This document shows, in pieces, positions 7,555 through 16,926 of a DNA stretch of 64,000 nucleotides. The stretch lies in assembly GCA_035633215.1 (NCBI GenBank), contig DASQFI010000039.1:124001-188000 (forward strand), in the 5' to 3' direction. The position numbers were made by a program, and so were the translations under genes. This DNA is from DASQFI01 sp035633215. Its GTDB lineage: Bacteria; Acidobacteriota; Vicinamibacteria; Vicinamibacterales; SCN-69-37. The notes under the pieces were generated by a model, which saw only the letters and a program-made list of their open reading frames with translations, ran no database searches and had not been told where the DNA came from. The first letter of the stretch is position 1. Every line of letters begins with the position of its first letter.

Positions 7555-8457
7555 ATGCTCAGTGCGTTTGTTCTCACTTTGTTCGTTCTATCAGCATCGC
7601 AGTCACAGCCAGCCGGCGGAAAACAGCAAACCAAAAATCCCCAAGTGAATCAGACCGACACCAGAAAAGAGTTGGACGCGATCCGTTCTGAACTGTCCAG
7701 CATCGTGCGCGAGACCAGCGCGATACGTGAAAAAGCAACCGAGATAGAGCGACACTATGCCGACCAGAAAGCGAGCGGTGTTGTAGATCGTCGCCTTGAG
7801 GTCGCGACGCTGATCGTGCTGGCTCTCGGAGTTGTCGCCGCCGTCTGGACTCTCACCAAGATGGAGCGTCAAATCTCCGTTGCTAGGGATGCCGCTAATG
7901 CGGCCAAAGCCAGCGCCGATGGCCTGAAAAACTCTGAGCGGGCCTACGTGAGCATCCGACACCAACAAGCGGACGACAAATGGGAGGAAGGGGATATCGG
8001 ATTGCACAAGCGCGGCAACCGAGAGGGAGATTTCCATCGGCATCGCCTGGATTTCCGAATCGAGAACAGCGGACGCACTCCTGCTCACATACTTGGCGGA
8101 ATAATCCAACACGTCCGGGACTTGCCGGCGCACTCTTACGAACCGCCTCGCGACATCACGAACGACCGCGGCCACATCCCCGGCAACTACCTGCCTGCTC
8201 AGGACCGCTACAGGCAGAAGATGGATTTCATGCTCACGATGGAGGAGATGACCGCCATTAGCGACAGCAGGCTGTGGCTGGTCGGATACGTCGATTACCG
8301 GGACGCCTTCAAGGCGCTCCACCGCGCCGGATTCTGTCGCCGCGTTAAACACTCGTCCGACACCAAAAACAACATGTTCGTGGACATCACATGTGAGCCC
8401 TACAACTACGACACCGAGATAGACGAACAGGGCAACCCGAAGCCAGAGGCAAAGTGA
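7555..8457 (+). CDS. Single-pass membrane protein of mobile-element type
   Basis: A 300-residue protein with a GAGGAG ribosome site 6 bp before the ATG. A signal-like hydrophobic start (residues 1-15) is followed by a coiled-coil-prone linker (about 40-70), a membrane helix at about 82-100 (VATLIVLALGVVAAVWTL), then a DAANAAKASADGLKNSERAY segment leading into a C-terminal soluble domain with FRIENSGRTPAHIL. This TM plus AKASA...SERAY layout recurs in accessory proteins of unknown function. It is convergent with the nuclease at 8492. Confidence 0.7.
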   Translation: MLSAFVLTLFVLSASQSQPAGGKQQTKNPQVNQTDTRKELDAIRSELSSIVRETSAIREKATEIERHYADQKASGVVDRRLEVATLIVLALGVVAAVWTLTKMERQISVARDAANAAKASADGLKNSERAYVSIRHQQADDKWEEGDIGLHKRGNREGDFHRHRLDFRIENSGRTPAHILGGIIQHVRDLPAHSYEPPRDITNDRGHIPGNYLPAQDRYRQKMDFMLTMEEMTAISDSRLWLVGYVDYRDAFKALHRAGFCRRVKHSSDTKNNMFVDITCEPYNYDTEIDEQGNPKPEAK

Positions 8458-8491
8458 CGCGCCTTTCCTCATGACGAAGCCTCTCAATCGG

Positions 8492-8776
8492 TCACACAAA
8501 CCTTTCGATGATGGGGTCGCGCGCCCGATCGGGAAACCGCCACGCCTCCCGCAACACATTCGCCGGCACGACCAGCGCCGTAATCTGTTCGCGCTCGACA
8601 CCCGACAAGTACGCGCCGCCGCATTTGACTTGCAGCAGTCGGACGTCATGCGGGCCAACGGCAATCACGTCGAAGAGTCCGAGCGACCCGCCGGCCCGCG
8701 TACAGACATAGCCCGCGGCCTCGAGGATTCGCATCGCGCGATGCTCCGCGCGTGTGCCCTTCGCCTTCGCGTTCAC
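8492..8776 (-). CDS. Hjc-like / PD-(D/E)xK nuclease-fold protein
   Basis: A 94-residue protein. It starts with KGTRAEHRAMRILEAAGY (the Glu helix), followed by GGSLGLFDVIAVG (Asp) and LLQVKCGG (the QxK motif). This is the E...D...QxK arrangement of archaeal-type Holliday junction resolvases and related phage nucleases, at about their usual size. A role in processing branched DNA during replication or packaging is inferred. It starts at GTG 8776. Confidence 0.72.
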   Translation of the reverse strand: MNAKAKGTRAEHRAMRILEAAGYVCTRAGGSLGLFDVIAVGPHDVRLLQVKCGGAYLSGVEREQITALVVPANVLREAWRFPDRARDPIIERFV

Positions 8777-8813
8777 CCTAATCTCTTCACAAGCGACCTA
8801 AGTCGGCGTTATA

Positions 8814-9038
8814 TTGCTCGCCGTGCAGGCCGACGAATTGGCGGGCGAACAGCGACTTGCGCTCGCCGTCTTGAAACAAGCCCTGACCGATGCCGCCCGT
8901 GCCAAAGACGCGCGCAACTGGATCAAGTTCTCCAGAGACGTCGCATTTTGGTGTGACATCGCCGGATTGAATGCCGAGACATTCCGCCGATACCTGCGTC
9001 AACGTCGTCCTCGCGCCTACGTCAAAAGGGGGCCCTAA
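8814..9038 (+). CDS. Small conserved-type mobile-element protein
   Basis: About 74 residues from a TTG at 8814, or 71 from the GTG at 8823. It contains the pattern AKDARNWIKFSRDVAFWCDI and AGLNAETFRRYLR. This resembles small phage and island proteins with a hydrophobic segment, Cys, then AGL(N/D)xExxR. The function is unknown. It runs against its neighbours and is followed at once by a strong hairpin at 9030-9085. Confidence 0.55.
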   Translation: MLAVQADELAGEQRLALAVLKQALTDAARAKDARNWIKFSRDVAFWCDIAGLNAETFRRYLRQRRPRAYVKRGP

Positions 9039-9085
9039 GCTGAAACACTGCGGGTTTCTGCCGCAGCCGGCTGCACTTAGGGCCC
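9030..9085. terminator. Nested hairpin at the end of the small gene
   Basis: The arms GGGCCCTAAG (9030-9039) and CTTAGGGCCC (9076-9085) are perfectly complementary. An inner hairpin is CTGCGG/CCGCAG. The TAA stop of the gene at 8814-9038 lies in the left arm. There is no long T-run, so it may act as a bidirectional block or protect the RNA end. Confidence 0.55.
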
Positions 9086-9111
9086 TGTCACATGACAGCA
9101 GCCGCACTTTG

Positions 9112-9318
9112 TTACCCTCCCGAATGATCGGGACCGGGGGTCTTGCCCCAGCCTTCGCGCTTCGCCTGCTCGGCCACTTCCGCCGAGATGTCCCGATCGA
9201 AGCCTTTGCGCGACACCGCGCGCTTGCCCTCGGCCACGCCGAGCAGATCGTCGGCCGCCTGGTTGTGGGTCTTTTCCTTCGCTCGCGCGTACGGAGTCTT
9301 CGGATATGTCGTCGCCAT
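9112..9318 (-). CDS. Small hypothetical phage-type protein
   Basis: A 68-residue hydrophilic protein rich in Lys, Glu and Ala, with no Cys or membrane segment. A GAGG ribosome site lies about 7 bp before the ATG. It follows the gene at 9322 with 3 bp between, at the end of the terminase-containing transcript. I recognise no family. Confidence 0.5.
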   Translation of the reverse strand: MATTYPKTPYARAKEKTHNQAADDLLGVAEGKRAVSRKGFDRDISAEVAEQAKREGWGKTPGPDHSGG

Positions 9319-9321
9319 TCG

Positions 9322-10161
9322 CTACCTCACTTGTGATTTGAATTTCTCAAACGCCGGCCCCATGACCATCGTCGGTTTCGGCGGTTCTCCAAACGCTGCC
9401 CGGTTCGCCGCGTGCAGCATTTGCGCCGCCAGCGCATCGCCGGCCGCGAGCTTGACCCCGCGCCGAATTTCGCCGACTCGCGACTTGTGCCGCTCGACTA
9501 CTGACTGCCGACGCACTTCGGGGGACTTCGCCGCCTCAGCCCCGCGCCAATGCTTGAACTTGTCCTGCACTAGCACCAACGCCAGAAACGCCGGTCCCGT
9601 CGGCCCGGTCATCCCGCCCTTGCGCGACTCGATTCGGACCAACCGCTGCAGCCGGGCCTCGATCACTTTGCCCATCCGGCCCGTCACGTCCGGTTGATTG
9701 GCCGCGAGGTACTGATCGGCCAGCGTGAGCAAGTCGTCGGCGTCGGTCATTTCGGCCACGGCCGCCGCGTCGAGCGCCGCAAGCTGCACGCGCCGGAGTT
9801 GGTCGAGCGCCGTCACTTGCACGGACACCAGCCGGCGAGAGTAGGAATCCGAATCCTCGGCCAACTGCCGAAGCGGCACCGCGGTTGAATCGTGCAGGGC
9901 CTTCTCGAGCGCCGCGAGCTCCGTATCGCGTTCCTTTTCCGCCCGGGCAATCAGCTTCGCCTCGGCCTCAGCCATCGCCGCGGCCGACGACGCCCGGACC
10001 TTCGTGATCTCGTCTCGCTCGCGCTCTGGTTGGAATCGTTCGCCGCGGATACGCTGCTCCTCGTTCGCCAGCGTTTCGGCAATCAGTAGTACCTCGGGTG
10101 CAGCTTGGTTCGTGCGCCGCAGGACATCGATCCGGGTTTCGCTCATCTGATTCACAGCCAT
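9322..10161 (-). CDS. Coiled-coil phage-type protein of unknown function
   Basis: A 279-residue protein started at ATG 10161, with AGGAG 8 bp upstream; the frame opens three codons earlier. Residues about 20-130 are a long Ala/Glu/Arg-rich helical stretch typical of a coiled coil. The C-terminal half includes a GMTGPTGPAFLALVLVQDKF segment. Its position directly after terL could suit a structural or scaffold gene, but I see no portal or capsid signature and leave the function open. Confidence 0.6.
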   Translation of the reverse strand: MAVNQMSETRIDVLRRTNQAAPEVLLIAETLANEEQRIRGERFQPERERDEITKVRASSAAAMAEAEAKLIARAEKERDTELAALEKALHDSTAVPLRQLAEDSDSYSRRLVSVQVTALDQLRRVQLAALDAAAVAEMTDADDLLTLADQYLAANQPDVTGRMGKVIEARLQRLVRIESRKGGMTGPTGPAFLALVLVQDKFKHWRGAEAAKSPEVRRQSVVERHKSRVGEIRRGVKLAAGDALAAQMLHAANRAAFGEPPKPTMVMGPAFEKFKSQVR

Positions 10162-10173
10162 ACAGATCACTCC

Positions 10174-11691
10174 TCATCGCTGGTAGTACTTGTCGGCCCA
10201 CGATTGCGCGCCGCCAGCGGCCCGTAGACAGCGCGCGTGCAATTCCGACGCATACGACGATCGACCGCCGGTCCATTCGCCGCCAACCTTCAGCGACGCG
10301 AGCACATTTTGCGCCGGCATCGTCGCGCGTGTGAGTACCCCCGCCGCGCAGACCGCCCGATCGTCGTGCGCCCCAGGACGGTGATCGACCCGATCGCGGC
10401 CACTCGCCCCGCGGCGCCTCTCCAACCCGCGCAGCTCGCGAAGCAATTCGCCGTCCTGCAAGAGCACCACTTGCCCCGCGTTCACGAGCGGCAGAAAATC
10501 CAAATAGATTTGCGAACGGTCCCGCTCGCTGTGCCGGTAGTCGATGCCGTTCGACCGAAACCCTTCCGAGACAAACCCAGGCGCGTACTTGTCGCCTTCG
10601 ACGTCGCGCAATCGGTAGTACCTCAAGAGCCCGGCCGCCTCAGCAATCACGCCGCTCGGATTGAACGGTGGGCGCCACGCCCGGATCACGTCGAGCACCG
10701 CGCGACCGTCTTCGACATGCGCGATCGCCAGCCCGAAACTGTCTTTCCCTGATCCACTCGCCGGGTCGGCATGCGCGAAGTACTTCACGCCCGACTCGGG
10801 CGACCGCTCCCGGATGTCCAGCGGAACGCAATCGGCCAGGGCATCAGGATCGAGCAGCGTCGAGATCCCCGCCCGGAACTCGCCGAGTACTTCCGAGCGG
10901 TACGCCTCGGGATCGTCGGCCTCCATGCGCGCCAGGTAATCAACCGGCAGCGTCGGATTCATTTCCGGCGCCGAGGCCGACCAGACCAGCACGGGCGCAT
11001 CGTCCCGGCCGAAGTGTTTCCGATGGAGTTCGTACAGGGCGCCCGACTGCGCGTAGGGACTGGACAGGACAATCAATCGGCCGTCAGCCATCGCTAAGAG
11101 CGGCCGGCACGCTCGCAACATTTCGGTGTCGGTTGGGTAGCCTTCCGACGATCGGTAGAACGCCAGTTCGTCGCAGACCACGACGCGCCCGCGAATGCCT
11201 CTCACAGACGGTGGCTTGCACGGGTAAACCGCCAGCGTGCAACCGGATTCGAGTTGCAACGTCTCAGCCCGCCGCGCCACCACCGACCGCTCGAGCACGG
11301 GCGCCCGATCGAACACGGCACGGGCGTACGAGAACAGCGACCGCAAGGCGCCGCGCGCATCCTGCGCCACGAGCACCGCGTACGTCTCCGTCCCGTCGGC
11401 CTCGGCCGGCGCCGTCATGGCCTCAAACGCCGCAATGGTCGCCGCAATGCGCGTCTTGCCCGACTGGCGCCCGACGACCGCGACGACTTCGCGCCAGCCA
11501 CCAGCCGGCGGCTCATACGCCGAGCGGCCCGTGTGCTGACAGAAGACTTTCACCTCGGCCTCGTCGAGTGGTAGGCCGTACGTGGCCTTCAGAAACACGA
11601 GCCAGGCGCCCCAGCTCGACAGGTCCGCAAACGCCGGCAGCGCGCCGAAGAGCGACCGATCCCGAAGTGCCTCGACAATCGTCAGGCTCAT
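10174..11691 (-). CDS. terL: Phage terminase large subunit
   Basis: A 505-residue packaging motor. The ATPase domain has a deviant Walker A (VVGRQSGKTRIAA, about residue 70), Walker B with catalytic acid VVVCDELAFYRS (about 170) and a coupling motif VLSSPYAQSGALY (about 210). The nuclease domain has FAHADPASGSGKDSFG (about 290), SEGFRSNGIDY and the closing acidic motif RPGAHDDRAVCA. The gene is full length for the family. Its ATG overlaps the stop of terS by 4 bp. Confidence 0.92.
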   Translation of the reverse strand: MSLTIVEALRDRSLFGALPAFADLSSWGAWLVFLKATYGLPLDEAEVKVFCQHTGRSAYEPPAGGWREVVAVVGRQSGKTRIAATIAAFEAMTAPAEADGTETYAVLVAQDARGALRSLFSYARAVFDRAPVLERSVVARRAETLQLESGCTLAVYPCKPPSVRGIRGRVVVCDELAFYRSSEGYPTDTEMLRACRPLLAMADGRLIVLSSPYAQSGALYELHRKHFGRDDAPVLVWSASAPEMNPTLPVDYLARMEADDPEAYRSEVLGEFRAGISTLLDPDALADCVPLDIRERSPESGVKYFAHADPASGSGKDSFGLAIAHVEDGRAVLDVIRAWRPPFNPSGVIAEAAGLLRYYRLRDVEGDKYAPGFVSEGFRSNGIDYRHSERDRSQIYLDFLPLVNAGQVVLLQDGELLRELRGLERRRGASGRDRVDHRPGAHDDRAVCAAGVLTRATMPAQNVLASLKVGGEWTGGRSSYASELHARCLRAAGGAQSWADKYYQR

Positions 11692-12404
11692 CGGGTCGCC
11701 TCGGCCTTCTCGGCGAGATACTGCAGCAAGTTCGGGATCGCCTTCGCCCGCCGGTCGAGTCCGAGCAGCGAGTCAATCCCCTTCGCCGTCGAGATCAGCG
11801 TCTCGAGCTTCGTGATCCACGCGACGCGCAGCTTGCCGCGCCGATCAAACAACCCCCGCGCCTCGAGCGCCGCATCCAGCCCGACAATCCGCCGATGCAC
11901 CCGCGCCCGGTACTCGTGCAGCGTCCGCCGCCGCGTCGATACCTCGCCTTCGCCGCCATCGTCGGCAATTGATCGCTGCAGGAACTCGCCGACTTCCTCA
12001 CGGAGCTGCAGGAGATCCCGATCCGTGTAGAGCAACGGCCCGACGGCCTGGACGTTACCCTTCGTGAACCGCCCGCGCGCATCGTGCCCATTCCCGGCCG
12101 CCGCACCATCGGCCCGCAACCGCAGCCGCGCTTCGAGCTTCTCGGCCGCCGACCGCGCCGATCGCGCAATCGCCAACTGTGGCGCCGGCTTCGAGCCCGT
12201 TACTTCGCCGCGATCGTTCCGCAGCACCAGGACGTCGCCGTGCTCGCGCAGAAACTGCTCGGCCGCCACCTGCCGCGCCCGCTCGACACAGTAGTTTTCG
12301 AGCACCGTCAGCCGGGCCGCCGTCAGCTCGCCTGACACCCGCGAGACCGTCTCGGTCCACACCGCCCGCTCGGCCGCCGTCAAATGCGCTGGCGCCGCCG
12401 TCAT
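11688..12404 (-). CDS. terS: Phage terminase small subunit (P27-like)
   Basis: A 238-residue protein. The N-terminus (LTAAERAVWTETVSRVSGEL then LTVLENYCVERARQ) has the LTxxExxxW plus helix layout of P27-family small terminases, which bind the packaging site and recruit TerL. The C-terminal half is helical and basic and longer than the minimal family size. 4-bp overlaps on both sides (12401-12404 and 11688-11691) show tight translational coupling. Confidence 0.75.
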   Translation of the reverse strand: MTAAPAHLTAAERAVWTETVSRVSGELTAARLTVLENYCVERARQVAAEQFLREHGDVLVLRNDRGEVTGSKPAPQLAIARSARSAAEKLEARLRLRADGAAAGNGHDARGRFTKGNVQAVGPLLYTDRDLLQLREEVGEFLQRSIADDGGEGEVSTRRRTLHEYRARVHRRIVGLDAALEARGLFDRRGKLRVAWITKLETLISTAKGIDSLLGLDRRAKAIPNLLQYLAEKAEATR

Positions 12405-13096
12405 GCCAACCCCCGGCCCGTCGCCGCGTGCGTCCAGCCCGCCCGCCGCAGATCCGCATCGAGCACGCCATCGCCGAAGTACGTCCGGGCGGGCGGAAGG
12501 TGCGCCGCGACAAACTGATCGAACGATCGCCCGGCCGCCTGCTCGGCGAAAATCGCATCGACTACGGTTTCGAGATACCGCGCCAGCTCCGCGTCATCGT
12601 CCAGATCGAACGACTCAAGCCGGCAGACTGCGTCAAGGTTCGACGACGTGCGCAAGACCAGCGACCACGCCGCGTTTCGCAACACAGCAAACTTGCAATG
12701 GACGTTCGACAGACAGACTGACGCCGGCCCGTAGCGTTCGAGGAGCGCCGCAAAGTACGCCGGGTTACGGTGGGGCAGGCTCTTGTCGGTCAAGAGCCGC
12801 AGCGACCGCACACGGCCGTCCGTGAGCAATTGCGACGTGCGCCAGATGTCCGCCCGGCCGGCCGTCCACGTCGCGATCGTGAGACTTGCCGGGCCGATTT
12901 CGTCGAGCAAGTACGCGAGCACGTCGGCCACCGTGAATCCCCCGGCGCCGAGCGCGAAGATGGAGCAGCCCGGCGACAGCGGGCCAATCGCGTCGGCCGC
13001 AGACCGGGCGCCCAGGCCGGCGCGGATCTGGCGCCCCGGCCGATAGGGGACGGCGGCAGGTAGAACGTCTGATAATTCGCTAGCGTTTTGGCCCAT
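12401..13096 (-). CDS. Phospholipase-D-like (HKD) fold protein
   Basis: A 231-residue protein. The N-terminal half has SLTIATWTAGRADIW and a VRSLRLLTDKSLPHRNP segment. The core has SNVHCKFAVLRNAAWSLV and RTSSNLD, an HxK(x)nN motif like one half of a PLD active site. Proteins of this type recur beside terminases in phages and elements. One motif means it would have to dimerise to be a nuclease. Its role is not known. It starts the terS-terL transcript. Confidence 0.65.
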   Translation of the reverse strand: MGQNASELSDVLPAAVPYRPGRQIRAGLGARSAADAIGPLSPGCSIFALGAGGFTVADVLAYLLDEIGPASLTIATWTAGRADIWRTSQLLTDGRVRSLRLLTDKSLPHRNPAYFAALLERYGPASVCLSNVHCKFAVLRNAAWSLVLRTSSNLDAVCRLESFDLDDDAELARYLETVVDAIFAEQAAGRSFDQFVAAHLPPARTYFGDGVLDADLRRAGWTHAATGRGLA

Positions 13097-13461
13097 AAAT
13101 ACCGTAGAATCCGGCCTGAAATGACGTGTTTTCGTGCCTGTAACTACCTGCCAATACGGTAGTTAGTGCAGGCGAAGGCCTGTGTCTGATAATACGTCTT
13201 ATGTCACCTTGCACCCTAGGAATCGATAGAATTGCGCCTGTTTTCGCGGTATTCAGGCCGTATCCGACCGCTGCATAGGAGCTTCGCCTCGAGCCCACAA
13301 GCCCGGTGAGCAAGTGCAGGCCCCTGTTTTCGGGCCTAATCTGTGCGCCGGCGCACAAATGTGCGAATCCGCGTGCGAAAACCGGCCAACGTAGCTGTAG
13401 GAGAACCTTGGACGCGCCGTTTTTCGAGTTCGCAATTAGGCGAGAGACGAGAGCGCCGCGC
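13097..13461. promoter_or_regulatory. Intergenic control-type region upstream of the packaging genes
   Basis: A 365-bp gap without a credible gene. It contains CCTGTTTTCG at 13237-13246 and 13323-13332, with a variant GTGTTTTCG at 13126-13134. It also contains a perfect 16-bp palindrome TGTGCGCCGGCGCACA at 13342-13357. This looks like an operator or late-promoter region for the minus-strand packaging operon. The sites are seen; the role is inferred. Confidence 0.4.
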
Positions 13462-14078
<617 letters not shown>

Positions 14079-14082
<4 letters not shown>

Positions 14083-15329
14083 GCGGGCCTACTTTCGAGC
14101 AGCCCGAGCCTGGAACTGCCGTCATGGCCCTTCACCAGCACGAATTGATTTTTGTAGCGCCGGGCGGTTCTCTCGACGGTGTCGAGCTTCTCGCTGAGTT
14201 CCTCGGCGAGCACCTTGGTGGACATTGCGCCGGAGCGGAGCAAGTGCGCCATACGCTGGCGAATGGGGAGTTGACTGGCGAGATCTTGCACGTCGGCCAG
14301 ACTGGTGGCCCTGATGATGGTCCGCTCGGCGCCGAAGGCGAACTCGACGCCGACCGCGGGACGCCGCGGGCCGAGATTCGCTTTTCGCGGGAAGATGCCG
14401 AGCGTCACGGTCTGCTCCATCACGCCGTCGTCGGTACGCTTGGCGAACCACGTCGATCTCGCGCCGTTGTGCCAGAAGGCCGAGCCGAAGGGTTTCTGAT
14501 CGCCGCCGTCGGCCTTGGTGATATGCGCGACGTGGAGCGAGCCGATCACGCCCATCTGACGGACGGCGCGGAAGTAGGCCGCTGCAACTTCAGCCGCTTC
14601 GGGCGGCCCGTCGCAGGCGAAGGTCACGGAGTCAAACCCCAGGTAGTCGAGTTGTTCTTCTTCGCGGATACGCTTCAGCCGGTCCACTTCGTAGACGAGC
14701 GGCCGGTCACAGCGCACGTACTTGATATCCGGCATGTCAGCACCGAAGAGCCGCTCAAGCCGGTCCCGATGGTCCTCGCCGGAGAGTTCCCAATCGAAAA
14801 ATCCGACACGGAACCCGCGACGATTCAACTGCCCGAGCGCGTACGCCAACCAATACGATTTCAATCCGCCACCATCGGCGAAGAGAATCCCAGGATGGCG
14901 CCGTGGCAGGTAGACGCCGTCCACCACGAGATCGTCTTGTGCTTCAGGTCGTGGGAGGTCGCGCAGGGACACGGCCGGCTGGCCCGTACGCTCGGCGCCG
15001 AGCACCCGCTGACAGAACTCTTCGAGCAGTCCCGGCCAATCGAAATCATCCGCGACGCGAGCGCGAGCCGCGAGGAGCTTCCCGCGGTCCTGTCGGGCGC
15101 GAGCACTGGACAGATTGAAATCAGCGACGGACAGGACGCCATTCACCGTGAGCGCCCCGGCGATGTCGCACTTGACGGCCAGTTCGCCGACAAGCTCGTG
15201 ACGATCACGACGCAGCCGGTCCACGTCGAACTGCAGGCCGAAGAGTGGCGCGGTCAGTCGGTAGTGTCCCTCCGAGATCATCTCGAAGGACTTGGCGCCG
15301 ACGTCGAAGACTTCCGCCGGTTCCTTCAC
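14079..15329 (-). CDS. RecA-fold replication ATPase (RepA/AAA_25-like)
   Basis: A 416-residue protein from the GTG at 15329, which overlaps the upstream stop by 4 bp. The frame is open further but covers another gene. The Walker A-like GILFADGGGLKS (about residue 145) is followed by FRVGFFDWELSGEDHRDRLE and LDYLGFDSVTFACDG (Walker B position), then HVAHITKADGGDQKPFGSAFWHNGAR. This is the KaiC/DnaB-like core of RepA/AAA_25 proteins. The C-terminal 60 residues look like a winged helix (MSTKVLAEELSEKLDTVERT). A helicase or loader role in element replication is inferred. Confidence 0.75.
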
Positions 15330-15724
15330 GTCGTCGGGTCCATGACTTCCTGCTCGTGCCTGGTTCGCAACCAGTCGTAAATCTCCTGCACGTATGCCGG
15401 GTCCAGTGGTTCCGACTGCGCGACGGGATCGAACGGACGCCGAGCACGGGCGCGGAGCCGATCGAGTTCCTGGTTTTGTTCGCAGTTGAACGCGATCGAC
15501 TGCGTCAGGACTTCGCGAGCCGCGCGAGCATCTTCCTCGCGGTCCTCCAGCAGAATCGCCAACTGCTCGATCGTCCAGATCGCTTCGCAGGCGAGAAAAT
15601 CCGACTCCAGCGGATTCCATTTCTTGAGCAGCCAAAGCGCATGACCAATCACTGGCGCGATCGGTTCTCTCGGAACTGGATACGGATTCCATCGAATTGT
15701 TTTTGGTGTGTTATCTTGAGCCAC
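15326..15724 (-). CDS. Hypothetical protein upstream of the replication ATPase
   Basis: A 132-residue soluble protein starting at GTG 15724. It is helical and acid-rich in the middle (AILLEDREEDARAAREVL) with no Cys cluster or membrane segment. It is coupled to the ATPase by a 4-bp overlap, so it is probably an accessory replication protein. No family is recognised. Confidence 0.55.
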   Translation of the reverse strand: MAQDNTPKTIRWNPYPVPREPIAPVIGHALWLLKKWNPLESDFLACEAIWTIEQLAILLEDREEDARAAREVLTQSIAFNCEQNQELDRLRARARRPFDPVAQSEPLDPAYVQEIYDWLRTRHEQEVMDPTT

Positions 15725-15797
15725 TGGTGCCCGCCTCCCACGCGAGCATCAACCGCCCCCGGGTCCGCCAGTTCACGGCGGCCCGGGTCGCGCCGTT

Positions 15798-16022
15798 CTA
15801 CTTCACGGGCGCCGCGGTCCTCTCCAACCACTCGTCAAGCCATTCAGGCCGAAGCCTGATCGACTTCCTGCCACCGACGCGGGCATGCTTCAGCCGCCCC
15901 GCGTAGATCTCTCGACGCAGGGTCGCGACCGACACCCGATAGATCGGCGCCGCCTCGTTCAGACGGAGCCAATGAGGAAGAGCAGACGGCGTGTGATTCG
16001 GGGCGAGAGCTTCTGCGTACAT
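15798..16022 (-). CDS. Excisionase/AlpA-type helix-turn-helix protein
   Basis: A 74-residue protein. LRLNEAAPIYRVSVATLRRE followed by IYAGRLKHARVGGRKSIRL and a closing PEWLDEWLE is the MerR-like winged-helix layout (HTH_17) of excisionases and AlpA regulators. It probably directs excision or early transcription of element B. It is the first gene of the leftward replication operon. Confidence 0.82.
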   Translation of the reverse strand: MYAEALAPNHTPSALPHWLRLNEAAPIYRVSVATLRREIYAGRLKHARVGGRKSIRLRPEWLDEWLERTAAPVK

Positions 16023-16194
16023 GCGCCCATCTTGCGCGCATGTTTTCGCCGAAAAAAGGGAACAAACGCCAGTAGGCGAAAGTTCCTAATTTCTTAGGTA
16101 ATTATGCCGATCACAAACCCACCTGAATTGTAAGCACTTCCCACGCAACCGCGCTGCCTTTCCGGCGCATATTCGCTCGGAGGTATGCAGGTCG

Positions 16195-16290
16195 ATGAAG
16201 AAGCAAATGACGTTCGAGCGGAAGGGCGATTTGGTTGTGGTGGTGAGATCGGTTGGCGATACGGTCGTAACGTGGAGTTCGTGGAAGTGA
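16195..16290 (+). CDS. Possible 31-residue peptide with own terminator
   Basis: ATG 16195 follows GGAGGT by about 10 bp. The frame begins MKKQMTFERKGDLVVVVRS and stops at 16288-16290. A clear intrinsic terminator for the same strand begins 32 bp later. Nothing else on the plus strand explains that terminator. No homology is claimed. Confidence 0.35.
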   Translation: MKKQMTFERKGDLVVVVRSVGDTVVTWSSWK

Positions 16291-16300
16291 AGCGGTAAGG

Positions 16301-16924
16301 CTAGGCTTGGCGAGATTTGGCGGGCCGTCGTCTCTTGGACGGCCCTTTTCTTCGCGGAAGGCTGCCCACCGGGCCTTCCTGAGCCTCAGCTCGACCAGCC
16401 TGCAGCGATTTCGCGGTAGCCGTCCTATCGGCCTGCATTTCTCTGTGCGACGCCTGGGCTGTAGGGCCAATTTTGAGGAGCGGCACTGTCATAGGCACCA
16501 GGGCCATTCTTCCTGAGATGTTCTGTACAAGTTCACGGAAGTACGGCCAAGCCGTATGGACCGCGTTGATTTCGCCAAACGCTATCAACTGGTCGTCCTC
16601 AACCGAATCAGGCCCTTCCACCGAATACAGCAACTGAAACGCTGCCTTCAGGTTCATGAACTCAGCAGCTTCCTCTCCCGTGCCTGACGCACTGAGTTTG
16701 AAACGCACGCGAGCAATAAAAAGAACACCATCTTGGGCGCGTTCTGAGGCTACCTCATGGTCAAGGTCAACTGATGTTTGCGACTTCGGGGCAGGCGCCG
16801 ATTTAAGTGAAGCAGACAAGCCGACAAGCCGGATGTCTCTAATTTCCACGCGCGGCACAACGGCTGCGACTTTTTTCAGTGTTTCCGGTGGAATCGGCTT
16901 TTCGAACGGACCGATAGCCTTCAT
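16301..16924 (-). CDS. SecB-like chaperone of a toxin-antitoxin-chaperone module
   Basis: A 207-residue protein. Residues about 20-165 fit the SecB fold: an N-terminal strand with VEIRDIRLVGLSASL, a central acidic stretch, and the conserved-looking EINAVHTAWPYFRELVQNIS and GRMALVPMTVPLLKI end. The last 40 residues are a basic tail (PRRKGPSKRRRPAKSRQA) not usual for export SecB. It starts 2 bp after the antitoxin stop. This matches SecB-like chaperones of TAC systems, which fold the antitoxin so that it can neutralise the toxin, and not the housekeeping exporter. Confidence 0.82.
   Translation of the reverse strand: MKAIGPFEKPIPPETLKKVAAVVPRVEIRDIRLVGLSASLKSAPAPKSQTSVDLDHEVASERAQDGVLFIARVRFKLSASGTGEEAAEFMNLKAAFQLLYSVEGPDSVEDDQLIAFGEINAVHTAWPYFRELVQNISGRMALVPMTVPLLKIGPTAQASHREMQADRTATAKSLQAGRAEAQEGPVGSLPRRKGPSKRRRPAKSRQA
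16322..16349 (+). terminator. Intrinsic terminator, plus strand
   Basis: The stem GGGCCGTC (16322-16329) and GACGGCCC (16338-16345), an 8-nt loop and TTTT (16346-16349) make a classic Rho-independent terminator. It lies within the basic tail of the chaperone gene but acts on plus-strand transcription. Confidence 0.75.
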
Positions 16925-16926
16925 TT

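Noticed and set aside
10668..11972. 434-codon plus-strand frame
   Set aside because: It is antisense to terL and terS with very high Arg/Pro content; no family pattern.
14124..15380. 418-codon plus-strand frame
   Set aside because: It is antisense to the RepA-like ATPase, which has clear motifs and coupled starts.
16301..16924. Housekeeping SecB export chaperone
   Set aside because: It directly follows a toxin-antitoxin pair on a mobile element and has a basic tail; a TAC chaperone fits better.
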